Source of the DNA: JAJCYL01 sp040222875
Lineage (GTDB): Bacteria; Bacteroidota; Bacteroidia; Cytophagales; Cyclobacteriaceae
Assembly (NCBI GenBank): GCA_040222875.1
Contig: JAVKCG010000005.1
Span: forward strand, 62,001 to 126,000
Length of the DNA: 64,000 nt
Direction: 5' to 3'
Shown here: positions 37,360 to 46,396 of the stretch, in pieces
Position numbering within the stretch: position 1 is the stretch's first letter
How the letters are laid out: every line of letters begins with the position of its first letter
The notes under the pieces: model-generated
What the model was told of the DNA's origin: nothing
The model's input: the letters and a program-made list of their open reading frames with translations, nothing else
Database searches by the model: none
Program-made: the position numbers and the translations under genes

Positions 37360-40269
37360 ATGAAATCTCAACCAACCCAAAAACCTAAAAGAGATGTTGC
37401 TCTTAACAAGCAACCTCAAGATATAGCCGAAGCACTTTTACTTCTTGAACAAAGGAACGCAGAACTGGCAGTAATTAACAGTGTTCAGGAGGGTTTGGCT
37501 GCCAAGTTGGACATGCAGGGCATTTATGATTTGGTAGGCGACAGGATTAAAAGCCTTTTTGATGCTGACGTTGCCGCAATCGCCAGTTTCAATCTGGAAT
37601 CAAATACCGAAGAATTCCACTACATCTTCGAAGATGGAGAAAAATTCCAAATGGAACCGAGGCCTATTGACAAATTTCGTCAGCACATCATAGCTACCAA
37701 AGAGCTTATTTGTTTGAATGAAAATGTGGATGAAGCCTGGACTGAAATAACGGGTGAAGTACCAACAGTATTACCAGGCACCAAACTGACCAAATCAGCA
37801 CTTTATGTTCCTATGATCCTTGGTGACGAAGTGCAAGGTTACATCAGCCTACAAAATGTGGAGCGGGAAAACGCCTTCAGTGATTCTGACATTCAATTGA
37901 TCGGAACACTCACAAATAGTATGAGCGTTGCCTTGGAAAATGCTAAGTTATTTAATGAGTCTGAGCAGCGAAACGCAGAATTGGCAGTGATCAACAGTGT
38001 TCAGGAAGGGCTTGTTGCTGAAATGGATATGCATGGTATTTACAATCTGGTTGGCGACAAAATCACTGAGCTATTTGATGCCCAGGTGACCGGTATTGTA
38101 ACTGTCGACCTTGAAGAAAAGGTCGAACATTTCAAATACATCTATGAAGATGGGGAGCGCATTTATCCCGAAAGTCGGCCCTATGATAAAATGCGGGAGA
38201 AGATAATTAATGAACGAATCCCGCTACTAATTAGTGAAAATGCTGCTGAAAGGATGTCCGAGATTAATGGCAAGCCTTTCAAGCCGGTACCTGGCACACG
38301 CATGGCTCAAAGTGCGCTGTATGTGCCTATGATTGTTGGCAATGAGGTCCGGGGCTACGTAAGCCTGCAAAATCTCGACCGTGAGAATGCCTTTAGCAAA
38401 TCAGATGTGAGGCTTCTTAGCACTTTGGCCAATAGTATGAGCGTAGCACTCGAAAATGCCAGGTTATTCAACGAAACAGAACAGCGGAATGCCGAATTAG
38501 GTGTAATCAATAGTGTTCAGGAGGGACTGGTGCGTGAGATGGACATGGAAGCTATTTATACCCTGGTAGGTAATAGGATAAGCGATGTAACCAACACGCA
38601 AACGCTGATTATCAGAACATTTGATGAGGCTCAAAAGATAGAAACCTGGGAATATGTTATTGAAAATGGTGAAAGGCTTTACAGTGAACCAAGGCCGATT
38701 ATCTGGGCCAATAAGTATTTAACAAAGACTAAAGAGCCGCTGTTGATCAATGAAAAATACCTCCAAACAGCTCAAAAGTATGGTGCCAAAGGTGTAAGTA
38801 AAGGACTACCCCCAAAATCTGCAATCTTTGTTCCGATGATGGTGGGTACCACCGTAAAAGGCTCCATTAGCCTACAGAATGTAGAGATCGAAAATGCATT
38901 TACAGAATCAGATGTGCGATTGCTTACCACGCTAACCAACAGCATGAGTGTGGCCCTCGAAAATGCCAGGCTTTTCGATGAAACCAGCAGATTGCTCTCA
39001 GAAACGGAGCAGTTGGCCACTGAACTTCAAACTGTAAATAATATCAGCAAGGCCATGGTTTCACAATTGGAGTTTGATGCCTTAATCAAGCTTGTAGGTG
39101 AGCAAATGAAGGAAACTTTTAAAGCAGATATCGTCTACCTCGCCCTTCATGACCGTGAAACGAACATGTTAAATTTCCCCTACCTACATGGAGAAACGAG
39201 TAAGCCAAGGCCATTTGGCAATGGCATTACAGAAAAGATTATCCTGAATAAAAAACCCCTTCTTATTAATCAAAACATGGATGAGGCCTACACTAAAATT
39301 AAGGCCGAAGTATTGGGGGTAAAAGTGCAGTCTTATTTGGGTGTGCCGATAGTTGCTGGCTCAGAGGCAATTGGTGTGATCAGTGTTCAAAGTACAGAAC
39401 TGGAAAACCGATTTAATGAGTATGACCAACGACTGTTAAGTACCATCGCTGCCAATTTGGGGGTCGCCATTCAAAATGCTGAGGCCTACCACAAATTGCA
39501 GGCAGCACTAACCGACCTAAAGGCTGCCCAGCAGCAGTTGGTCCAGTCTGAAAAGATGGCTTCCCTGGGTGAGTTAACGGCAGGCATCGCTCATGAAATA
39601 CAGAACCCACTAAACTTTGTAAACAACTTTTCAGAGATCAATAAAGAGCTGATCGAAGAGCTCAATGAAGAAATCGAAAAGGGGGATCTTGAAGAAGTGA
39701 AAATTATTGTTCAGGACCTTTTAGGCAACGAAGAGAAAATAAGCCACCATGGAAAAAGGGCAGAAGGTATTGTGAAGAGTATGCTACAGCATTCTCGGTC
39801 AAGTGCGGGTGAGAAAGAACCGACAGATATCAATGTATTAGCTGATGAATACTTGAGGCTTGCTTATCACGGCTTCAGGGCCAAAGACAAGTCGTTCAAT
39901 GCTGATTTCAAATGTGAGTTGGATGAGGGCCTGCCCAAACTAAATTTAGTTCAACAAGACATCGGCAGGGTGTTCTTAAACCTCATCAACAATGCATTTC
40001 AAGCCGTAAAGACAGTTGACAAACCGAAAGTTATGGTGACAACAAAAAAGAATGGACACGGAGTTGAAATCAAGGTGAAGGACAATGGCACTGGAATTCC
40101 TGATGCCATTAAGGAGAAGATTTTTCAGCCATTTTTTACAACTAAACCAACTGGCGAAGGTACCGGTCTCGGATTGAGCCTGAGCTATGACATCGTCAAG
40201 GCTCATGGAGGTGAGCTGTTTGTGGAAAGCTCACTGAAAAAGGGTACAGAATTTACGATTCGACTTTAA
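37360..40269 (+). CDS. Soluble sensor histidine kinase with four GAF domains (kinase 5)
   Basis: A 969-residue kinase without TM helices. Three near-identical GAF units (about 35-205, 205-375, 375-545), each introduced by EQRNAELAVINSVQEGL or a close variant, are followed by a more distinct fourth GAF (560-715) and the shared kinase module with His745. The last helix differs slightly (LSLSYDIVKAHGG). GAF domains bind small molecules or tetrapyrroles; the ligand is unknown. I use ATG 37360 rather than the in-frame TTG 37351. Confidence 0.92.
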   Translation: MKSQPTQKPKRDVALNKQPQDIAEALLLLEQRNAELAVINSVQEGLAAKLDMQGIYDLVGDRIKSLFDADVAAIASFNLESNTEEFHYIFEDGEKFQMEPRPIDKFRQHIIATKELICLNENVDEAWTEITGEVPTVLPGTKLTKSALYVPMILGDEVQGYISLQNVERENAFSDSDIQLIGTLTNSMSVALENAKLFNESEQRNAELAVINSVQEGLVAEMDMHGIYNLVGDKITELFDAQVTGIVTVDLEEKVEHFKYIYEDGERIYPESRPYDKMREKIINERIPLLISENAAERMSEINGKPFKPVPGTRMAQSALYVPMIVGNEVRGYVSLQNLDRENAFSKSDVRLLSTLANSMSVALENARLFNETEQRNAELGVINSVQEGLVREMDMEAIYTLVGNRISDVTNTQTLIIRTFDEAQKIETWEYVIENGERLYSEPRPIIWANKYLTKTKEPLLINEKYLQTAQKYGAKGVSKGLPPKSAIFVPMMVGTTVKGSISLQNVEIENAFTESDVRLLTTLTNSMSVALENARLFDETSRLLSETEQLATELQTVNNISKAMVSQLEFDALIKLVGEQMKETFKADIVYLALHDRETNMLNFPYLHGETSKPRPFGNGITEKIILNKKPLLINQNMDEAYTKIKAEVLGVKVQSYLGVPIVAGSEAIGVISVQSTELENRFNEYDQRLLSTIAANLGVAIQNAEAYHKLQAALTDLKAAQQQLVQSEKMASLGELTAGIAHEIQNPLNFVNNFSEINKELIEELNEEIEKGDLEEVKIIVQDLLGNEEKISHHGKRAEGIVKSMLQHSRSSAGEKEPTDINVLADEYLRLAYHGFRAKDKSFNADFKCELDEGLPKLNLVQQDIGRVFLNLINNAFQAVKTVDKPKVMVTTKKNGHGVEIKVKDNGTGIPDAIKEKIFQPFFTTKPTGEGTGLGLSLSYDIVKAHGGELFVESSLKKGTEFTIRL

Positions 40270-40299
40270 ACAACTATTTGATCAACCTAAACTGTTCAT

Positions 40300-43200
40300 A
40301 TGAAACTCAACCGTAAAAAACTGATCTGGATATATGGCATCTGGCTCCTGTTTTCTTTTCGGACCCTTCCAGACTTAACAGCGCAGAACAATCCCGAAAT
40401 TGGCCTGCCTTTAATCACAAATTATCCAACCACTGTATATAATGGAAATGGACAGGTATGGTCAATCATTCAGGATAATGATGGTATCATGTATTTCGGC
40501 ACATCTTCTGAAATCATGGAATTTGATGGGATTAATTGGCGGCAAATTCGAACATCTGACAGCTATAACGCCGCGGCAGTGCGTGGCATGGCAATGAATG
40601 ATAAGGGGGTAATCTTTTATGGCAACACAGGGGATTTTGGTTATGTAAAACGAAATGAATTAGGTAACCAGACTTGCTATTCTTTAAAGGAATTAATCCC
40701 AAAAGAATATCTGGAGTTTGAGCAAATTTGGTCAGTCCAATTTGACGGCGAATACATCTATTTTCAAGCAAGGGAATACCTTTTCAAGGTGAATGCCGAC
40801 TTGAGTATTTCAGAAAAACGGATCGAAGTGTATGAGCCAAAAGGCACTTTTTCCCAGGGTTTTATTCTGCAAGGAAACTATTTCATTCACGATACCAGTG
40901 AAGGTATCCTCAAAATGGTTGATGGTAAATTAGAGCTATTGCCAGGAGGGGATTTTTTTACTGGTAATCGGCTTTTCACATTACTTCCATACGATCCAAA
41001 CCCTGACACGGGGAAAAATCAGTTTTTGGCAGGTATGTTTTACAACGATCTCTATCTCTTCGATGGTGACAAATTTGTGCTTTTTGAAAGCGAAATCAAC
41101 CAATACCTCACCAATAATTTGCTCTATAAGAGTGTCCAGCTTTCTAATGGTAACTATGCCCTTTCAGTAATTGGCATCGGTTTGGTCGTTCTTGATAGAG
41201 ATGGTAAAATCGTCAACACAATTTCCTCTGAGGCTGGCCTCCAAGACCCTTCTATTTATTCAGTTTTTGTTGACAACACTGGTATAGTTTGGACAGGTTT
41301 AGACAATGGAATCTCTAAAATCGAATTGAATTCACAGATAAGTAGTTTTTCAAAACAATCAGGAATTCCATCAACCGTACTTGCTATTAATAGGTCTGGT
41401 GGCATTCTTTATATCACTACACCAATTGGGTTATATGAATTCAACGCTGCCGAAAAACAGTTCAAACCGATCCCAAAGGTTAGTCAAACGCAAATCTGGC
41501 AATTAAGAAAGGACGGTGATGATTTATTGGTACCGGGATCCAAGCTTTCAATTATTAGGAATGGCAAGATAGTTTCAACTCCGATTGATCAATCTTTTAC
41601 TGGTCAGGATATAATGATTTCTAAGAGGGACAATAATGTTCTTTATGCCGCTGGAGAAGATGGAGTTAATATTTATTTCCGTGAAAATGCCAATTGGAAG
41701 CGATTGGGTGCAATTGAGCTTGGACCATTAACGATATGGTCTTTAGCTGAAGATAAGGAAGGAGGAATTTGGGCCGGAACACAAAACAATGTAACGTATC
41801 GTCTATTACCGTCTTTTAATGAGATTGGTATTCCTGACCCTGCTGCCTATACAGTTGAAGAATTCAATTCAGAAAATGGAATAATCAATGCGCCAGGTTT
41901 GATCTATGCGGTTAATGGCGAAATATATATCCCTGCATTTGGTGATATTTTGAAGTACGATGCCGAAAACAAGCAAATAATAACTGACAACACTTTTGGG
42001 GAAATCCCGAATGACCTCGATTTGTCTGAAAATTTCTTTCTTCAGGAAGATGCCTCAGGCAGGGTTTGGATACCGATTAGAAATAAAATTCGGCTGGCAA
42101 CACCCCAATCTGATGGTGGTTATAAACTGGAAGAAGACTTGTTTAATGCATATCCGTGGCAGAGTGTCTCTTGCATCTTTCCGGAAGAGAATGGCATTGT
42201 TTGGATAGGCAGTGGTGAAGGCCTCGTTCGCTTTGACATGAATGTAAAGGCAGAGCAAACAAAAGAATTCTCCGTTCTGCTGAGGAAAATAACTACCCGG
42301 GAAGATACCCTCAGCCACATCAGGCAAGAATCTGCTGGCCCCCTATCTCAGTTAAGCAGTGACAATAATTCGTTAAGATTTCAGTATGCTGCCCAATTTT
42401 ATGAACAGGAGCACCGCACATTATATCAGACTTATCTGGAAGGTTTTGATGAAGATTGGTCTGATTGGGACAGGAACTCCTATAAGGAATACACAAACCT
42501 GTCTTCAGGTACCTACACATTTCATGCAAGGGCCAAAAACATCTACAATACCCTAAGCAATGAAGCGACTTATACTTTCACAATTTTGCCGCCATGGTAT
42601 GCCACATTATGGGCTTATATAATTTATGCAGGCCTTTTTGCCATACTCATTTATATACTTGTGAAATTTCAAAGTAGGAGAATGATTGCCAGGGAGCGTG
42701 AACGAAGCAGGGAAAAAGAATTGGCTCATGCTAAGGAAATAGAAAAAGCTTATGAAAACCTGAAATCTACACAGAACCAGTTGATCCATTCTGAGAAGAT
42801 GGCATCATTAGGAGAGTTGACTGCTGGTATTGCGCATGAAATACAGAACCCCTTAAATTTTGTGAACAATTTTTCTGAAGTGAATACAGAGCTGGCTGAA
42901 GAGCTTGAGGAAGAAATCAAAAACGGAAATTATGATGAGGCCATTGAAATTACCCACGACATCATAGAAAACGAAAAGAAAATTGCACACCATGGCAAGA
43001 GGGCGGAAGGCATTGTGAAGAGTATGCTGCAGCATTCAAGGGGTGGCGATGGTCAGATTGAACCCACTGATATTAATGCGCTTGCAGATGAATATTTAAG
43101 ACTTGCTTTTCATGGCATGAGGGCAAAGGACAAATCTTTTAATGTGAATTTGGACACTGAATTTGATGAGTCGTTGGAGAAAGTAAATGTTGTACCTCAA

Positions 43201-43548
43201 GATATTGGTAGGGTCATCCTCAATCTGATAACAAACGGTTTTCACACTTTAACAGAAAAGAAAAACCAATCAGAAAATGGGTATCAGCCAACCCTCTATT
43301 TAAGTACGCAAAAACTAAATGATCAAATAAGAATTTATATCAGGGATAATGGGAATGGTATCCCTGATAACATAAAAGAAAAAATATTCCAACCTTTCTT
43401 CTCAACCAAAGGAACTGGAGAAGGCACCGGTTTAGGCCTATCACTGAGTTATGAAATCATAACCAAGGGGCATGGCGGCAAACTGGAGGTCTCCAGCAAA
43501 GCGGGAGAGGGCTCTGAATTCATTATTTCAATTCCAATTAAACCCTAA
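40300..43548 (+). CDS. Reg_prop/Y_Y_Y sensor histidine kinase (kinase 6)
   Basis: A 1082-residue relative of kinase 4: signal peptide or anchor (1-30), periplasmic propeller (about 35-665), Y_Y_Y domain (about 690-758), TM helix near 770-790, coiled coil, and the shared kinase module with His846. It lacks the GAF domain of kinase 4. The sequence is the most diverged of the six shared modules (LITNGFHTLTEKKN and FFSTKGTGEGTGLGLS). The response-regulator gene begins 8 bases after its stop, so they are surely co-transcribed. Confidence 0.93.
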   Translation: MKLNRKKLIWIYGIWLLFSFRTLPDLTAQNNPEIGLPLITNYPTTVYNGNGQVWSIIQDNDGIMYFGTSSEIMEFDGINWRQIRTSDSYNAAAVRGMAMNDKGVIFYGNTGDFGYVKRNELGNQTCYSLKELIPKEYLEFEQIWSVQFDGEYIYFQAREYLFKVNADLSISEKRIEVYEPKGTFSQGFILQGNYFIHDTSEGILKMVDGKLELLPGGDFFTGNRLFTLLPYDPNPDTGKNQFLAGMFYNDLYLFDGDKFVLFESEINQYLTNNLLYKSVQLSNGNYALSVIGIGLVVLDRDGKIVNTISSEAGLQDPSIYSVFVDNTGIVWTGLDNGISKIELNSQISSFSKQSGIPSTVLAINRSGGILYITTPIGLYEFNAAEKQFKPIPKVSQTQIWQLRKDGDDLLVPGSKLSIIRNGKIVSTPIDQSFTGQDIMISKRDNNVLYAAGEDGVNIYFRENANWKRLGAIELGPLTIWSLAEDKEGGIWAGTQNNVTYRLLPSFNEIGIPDPAAYTVEEFNSENGIINAPGLIYAVNGEIYIPAFGDILKYDAENKQIITDNTFGEIPNDLDLSENFFLQEDASGRVWIPIRNKIRLATPQSDGGYKLEEDLFNAYPWQSVSCIFPEENGIVWIGSGEGLVRFDMNVKAEQTKEFSVLLRKITTREDTLSHIRQESAGPLSQLSSDNNSLRFQYAAQFYEQEHRTLYQTYLEGFDEDWSDWDRNSYKEYTNLSSGTYTFHARAKNIYNTLSNEATYTFTILPPWYATLWAYIIYAGLFAILIYILVKFQSRRMIARERERSREKELAHAKEIEKAYENLKSTQNQLIHSEKMASLGELTAGIAHEIQNPLNFVNNFSEVNTELAEELEEEIKNGNYDEAIEITHDIIENEKKIAHHGKRAEGIVKSMLQHSRGGDGQIEPTDINALADEYLRLAFHGMRAKDKSFNVNLDTEFDESLEKVNVVPQDIGRVILNLITNGFHTLTEKKNQSENGYQPTLYLSTQKLNDQIRIYIRDNGNGIPDNIKEKIFQPFFSTKGTGEGTGLGLSLSYEIITKGHGGKLEVSSKAGEGSEFIISIPIKP

Positions 43549-43556
43549 CCAAAAAG

Positions 43557-43934
43557 ATGAAAATTCTAGTAGTAGATGATGAACAGGATATTAAGCTTCT
43601 TTTTCAGCAAAGGTTTCGAAGGGAAATTCGAACCCAGGAATTTGAATTTGCCTTCGCCTTTTCAGGTGAAGAAGCCTTGCAGTACTTACAAAGTCACGCT
43701 CATGATGGTGTTCTGATTCTTTCTGACATCAACATGCCAGGAATGAGTGGACTCGAGTTGCTTGAGAAAATCAAAAAAAGCTATAAAAAGCCACCGCCAG
43801 TTGTAATGATGGTAACGGCTTATGGCGATGAAGAAAACCGCAATTCTGCCAAAAACCTGGGAGCAGATGGCTTTCTTACTAAGCCCATTGACTTTCCCAT
43901 TTTGAAAGAGAAACTTAAAGAGATAGGAACATGA
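43557..43934 (+). CDS. Single-domain response regulator (REC only)
   Basis: A 125-residue receiver with Asp7/Asp8, phospho-acceptor Asp57 in LSDINMPGMSG, Thr87 and Lys109 (TKPID), and no output domain. It follows kinase 6 by 8 bases and overlaps the next gene as ATGA. It is likely the shared phosphorylation partner of the neighbouring kinases, working through protein contacts rather than DNA binding. Confidence 0.93.
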   Translation: MKILVVDDEQDIKLLFQQRFRREIRTQEFEFAFAFSGEEALQYLQSHAHDGVLILSDINMPGMSGLELLEKIKKSYKKPPPVVMMVTAYGDEENRNSAKNLGADGFLTKPIDFPILKEKLKEIGT

Positions 43935-45070
43935 CAAAAATCCTTGTTGTGGATGATGAGCCGGATTTAGAAGGCCTGATCCAACAGAAGTTCCGCAAAA
44001 GCATCCGAAATAGTCAATACAGTTTCGTATTTGCCGAAAATGGCCGTCAGGCACTTGAAAAGCTTAATGACAATGAGGATGTTGATCTTGTGCTCACAGA
44101 CATCAATATGCCAGAAATGGACGGCCTCACACTTCTAACAAAGCTGAACGAAAGAGATAATTTCCTAAAAACCGTAATTGTATCGGCTTATGGGGATATG
44201 GACAACATCAGGACAGCCATGAACCTTGGGGCTTTTGACTTCATAACCAAGCCCATTGATTTCCACGATTTGGAGGTCACTATGACCAAAACTATCAAGC
44301 ATGTGCTTGAACTGAAGCAAAGTGCGGAAACCCTTAGAGAGAACGACACCTTAAAGATTTACCTCAAAGAGATTAATGCTCAAAAGAAGTTAAAAGATCG
44401 GTTTTTTGCGATAATCTCGCATGACCTCAGGGGGCCGGTGAGCTCCTTTCAGGGGCTCAGTGACATCATAGCGATGTATATTAAAAAAGGAAAGTATGAT
44501 GAGTTGGAAAAAATGATCTCAGAGGTGGAGCAGGCCACCGCTCAACTTTCCGGGCTACTCGATAATCTTCTCAATTGGGCATCTCAGGAGATGAGTGCTA
44601 TTCCGTACAATCCGGTTGAAATAGATGTAAATGAGATGGTTGAAAGTTTGTTCCGGGTTTTACATTCATCGGCTATATCCAAATCAATTACCCTGTCAAA
44701 TAAAGTAGAACCTGGTATAGTAATATGGGCCGACTTAAACAGTACAGTTACTATTTTCCGAAATCTCATAAATAATGCATTGAAGTTCACAGAAGACAAT
44801 GGCACCATCGAAATAACTGCAGATGGTTCTAATGACTCAATTACAATAAAAGTTTCAGATACTGGCATTGGCATACCAGAAGATAAAATGAAGGATTTAT
44901 TCAAACTGACAGATGCATCAAGTACGTATGGCACCAAAGGCGAAAAGGGTGTTGGCTTAGGGTTGCAGTTAGTCAGTGAGTTTACAAAACTCAACAAGGG
45001 CGAACTTAACGTTGATAGCACTCCCGGAAAGGGAACTACTTTTTCAGTTACTTTACCGAAGCCAGCTTAA
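43931..45070 (+). CDS. REC-histidine kinase fusion
   Basis: A 379-residue soluble protein: receiver (2-120, Asp57 in LTDINMPEMDG, Lys107 in ITKPID), short coiled coil, then a HisKA domain with His164 in FFAIISHDLRGPVSSF and a HATPase domain ending TFSVTLPKPA. Unlike the others, its kinase is of the ordinary HisKA type and its receiver is N-terminal, the layout of a kinase switched by phosphorylation. It would act downstream of the large kinases. Its stop shares bases with the stop of the convergent REC gene (CTTAA). Confidence 0.92.
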   Translation: MTKILVVDDEPDLEGLIQQKFRKSIRNSQYSFVFAENGRQALEKLNDNEDVDLVLTDINMPEMDGLTLLTKLNERDNFLKTVIVSAYGDMDNIRTAMNLGAFDFITKPIDFHDLEVTMTKTIKHVLELKQSAETLRENDTLKIYLKEINAQKKLKDRFFAIISHDLRGPVSSFQGLSDIIAMYIKKGKYDELEKMISEVEQATAQLSGLLDNLLNWASQEMSAIPYNPVEIDVNEMVESLFRVLHSSAISKSITLSNKVEPGIVIWADLNSTVTIFRNLINNALKFTEDNGTIEITADGSNDSITIKVSDTGIGIPEDKMKDLFKLTDASSTYGTKGEKGVGLGLQLVSEFTKLNKGELNVDSTPGKGTTFSVTLPKPA

Positions 45071-45456
45071 TCAGTTAACCCCAAAATCTCTTTTACCATT
45101 CTTTCAAGCGCTTCAGGGCTTGTAACATTTGCCTTATTGATATAGCCAGTTACCTGAGGAAGCTGATTTTCCCTGGCTATCGTTAAGGATGAAACAATGA
45201 TAATCTTCGGAGGTTTCTCCATTAACTCAAGTTTGGGCCCAATCCAGTCTGCTACATAGTTACCATCTACCATTGGCATTTCGATATCCAGAAAAACGAG
45301 GTCAGGTTTCTCCGAAACAATAGCACTTGCACCTTTAATGGGTTTATTAAACGCTTCTAAAAATGTTAACCATGGGATGTCTTCGATGTACGTTTCCAAC
45401 TTTCGCAATAAAAGTGGATCATCATCAATGCAAATACAGGTTAGTTGATCAGGCAT
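45067..45456 (-). CDS. Single-domain response regulator (REC only), convergent
   Basis: From ATG 45456 the product is 129 aa: Asp11-Asp13 (CIDDDPLL), acceptor Asp57 in FLDIEMPMVDG, and a Lys in GYINKANV. The sequence is of the LytTR-associated receiver type but has no output domain. Transcribed opposite to the kinase array, with stop codons overlapping. A TTG start at 45480 would add eight residues; the ATG fits the family better. Confidence 0.88.
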   Translation of the reverse strand: MPDQLTCICIDDDPLLLRKLETYIEDIPWLTFLEAFNKPIKGASAIVSEKPDLVFLDIEMPMVDGNYVADWIGPKLELMEKPPKIIIVSSLTIARENQLPQVTGYINKANVTSPEALERMVKEILGLTD

Positions 45457-45575
45457 GGAATTTAAGTTGAGAGGGCTCAATTTATAAAATTTAAAAGTGT
45501 AAAACTGTTCTATCTCATTTTGACATGCTCAACTTTATCGGGGCTTAGAAAAATCTAAGTTCGTAGTTAAATAAT

Positions 45576-45583
45576 TATATTTG
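45576..45583 (+). promoter_or_regulatory. Putative -7 box
   Basis: TATATTTG matches TAnnTTTG, 16 bases before the ATG of the periplasmic protein gene. No good -33 element is seen. Confidence 0.3.
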
Positions 45584-45598
45584 ATCTTTCCAACGATC

Positions 45599-46396
45599 AT
45601 GAAGACCTTATTAATAGTGATTTTATTGGCCCTGCCAGCGGTTACTGTCTTTGCAAACCATGAGTTTATTTTTCCATCCAAGGAGGGGAAAATTCAGCTA
45701 AGAACTTCTAAAGGGCTGATCGCTAAAAATCAAACAGCGACATTTCAGGTGGAATCTATGGATGGAATTGACCTGTTTGACTTGAACATCACAGCACTTA
45801 ATGGTTCGGCCGCTTTTTCAGGAACGGAGCTGTCAGTAAATGTTACTAATGAAAGTCTCATTTATTTGTTAGTTACTCAGACAGATGAGGCCACTGGTCA
45901 GATAAAATATTATGATTTGATTGGCCTTCCTATTGCCCAGAATACTTACCCCTATATAGCGGTTTATGCGGATAACGTCACTATTAATCCGCAAAGAGGC
46001 ATTCAGGGAGACACCCAAAACATTCATATGATGACCTTATATAATGAGTTGCAGGGAAGTTGCACAGAGGTATTTGTAACTGAAATATCTGTTGCCTTTA
46101 CTGACAGGCATAAAGAGGTTGGAAAAGTAAGCGCCATGAATGATGCCGTTTCAGTAAGCACACTGTTCAATAGAGGTGCAAGCCCTCATTTGCATCTTCA
46201 GGTGACGGCTGACGATATGGGATGTAAAAATGAAAAAGGCGCTGTCATCAGCATTAGTCCTGGCATAAAAAAGAAATACGCTTACGCAATTACCGCCTCA
46301 AATCTTGATAAAGATATCTTGGGCATCATTAATCGGATGAATAAGGAGAATGCTGCAGCTAAAGCCAAAAACTCACAAGCAAGCAACGATTCTTAA
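45599..46396 (+). CDS. Secreted hypothetical protein
   Basis: From ATG 45599 the product is 265 aa with a signal peptide (cleavage near VFANHEF, residue 19), then mostly beta-strand sequence and a Lys/Asn-rich helical tail. Two domain-like repeats (about 25-105 and 110-235) are suggested by strand spacing only. I recognise no family and cannot assign a function. It overlaps the convergent amidophosphoribosyltransferase stop by 4 bases. Confidence 0.65.
   Translation: MKTLLIVILLALPAVTVFANHEFIFPSKEGKIQLRTSKGLIAKNQTATFQVESMDGIDLFDLNITALNGSAAFSGTELSVNVTNESLIYLLVTQTDEATGQIKYYDLIGLPIAQNTYPYIAVYADNVTINPQRGIQGDTQNIHMMTLYNELQGSCTEVFVTEISVAFTDRHKEVGKVSAMNDAVSVSTLFNRGASPHLHLQVTADDMGCKNEKGAVISISPGIKKKYAYAITASNLDKDILGIINRMNKENAAAKAKNSQASNDS

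Noticed and set aside
25666..43548. Long DNA similarity between the kinase modules as a possible mobile or recombination repeat
   Set aside because: The similarity is bounded by the coding module of paralogous genes; no terminal repeats, transposase or target duplications are visible.
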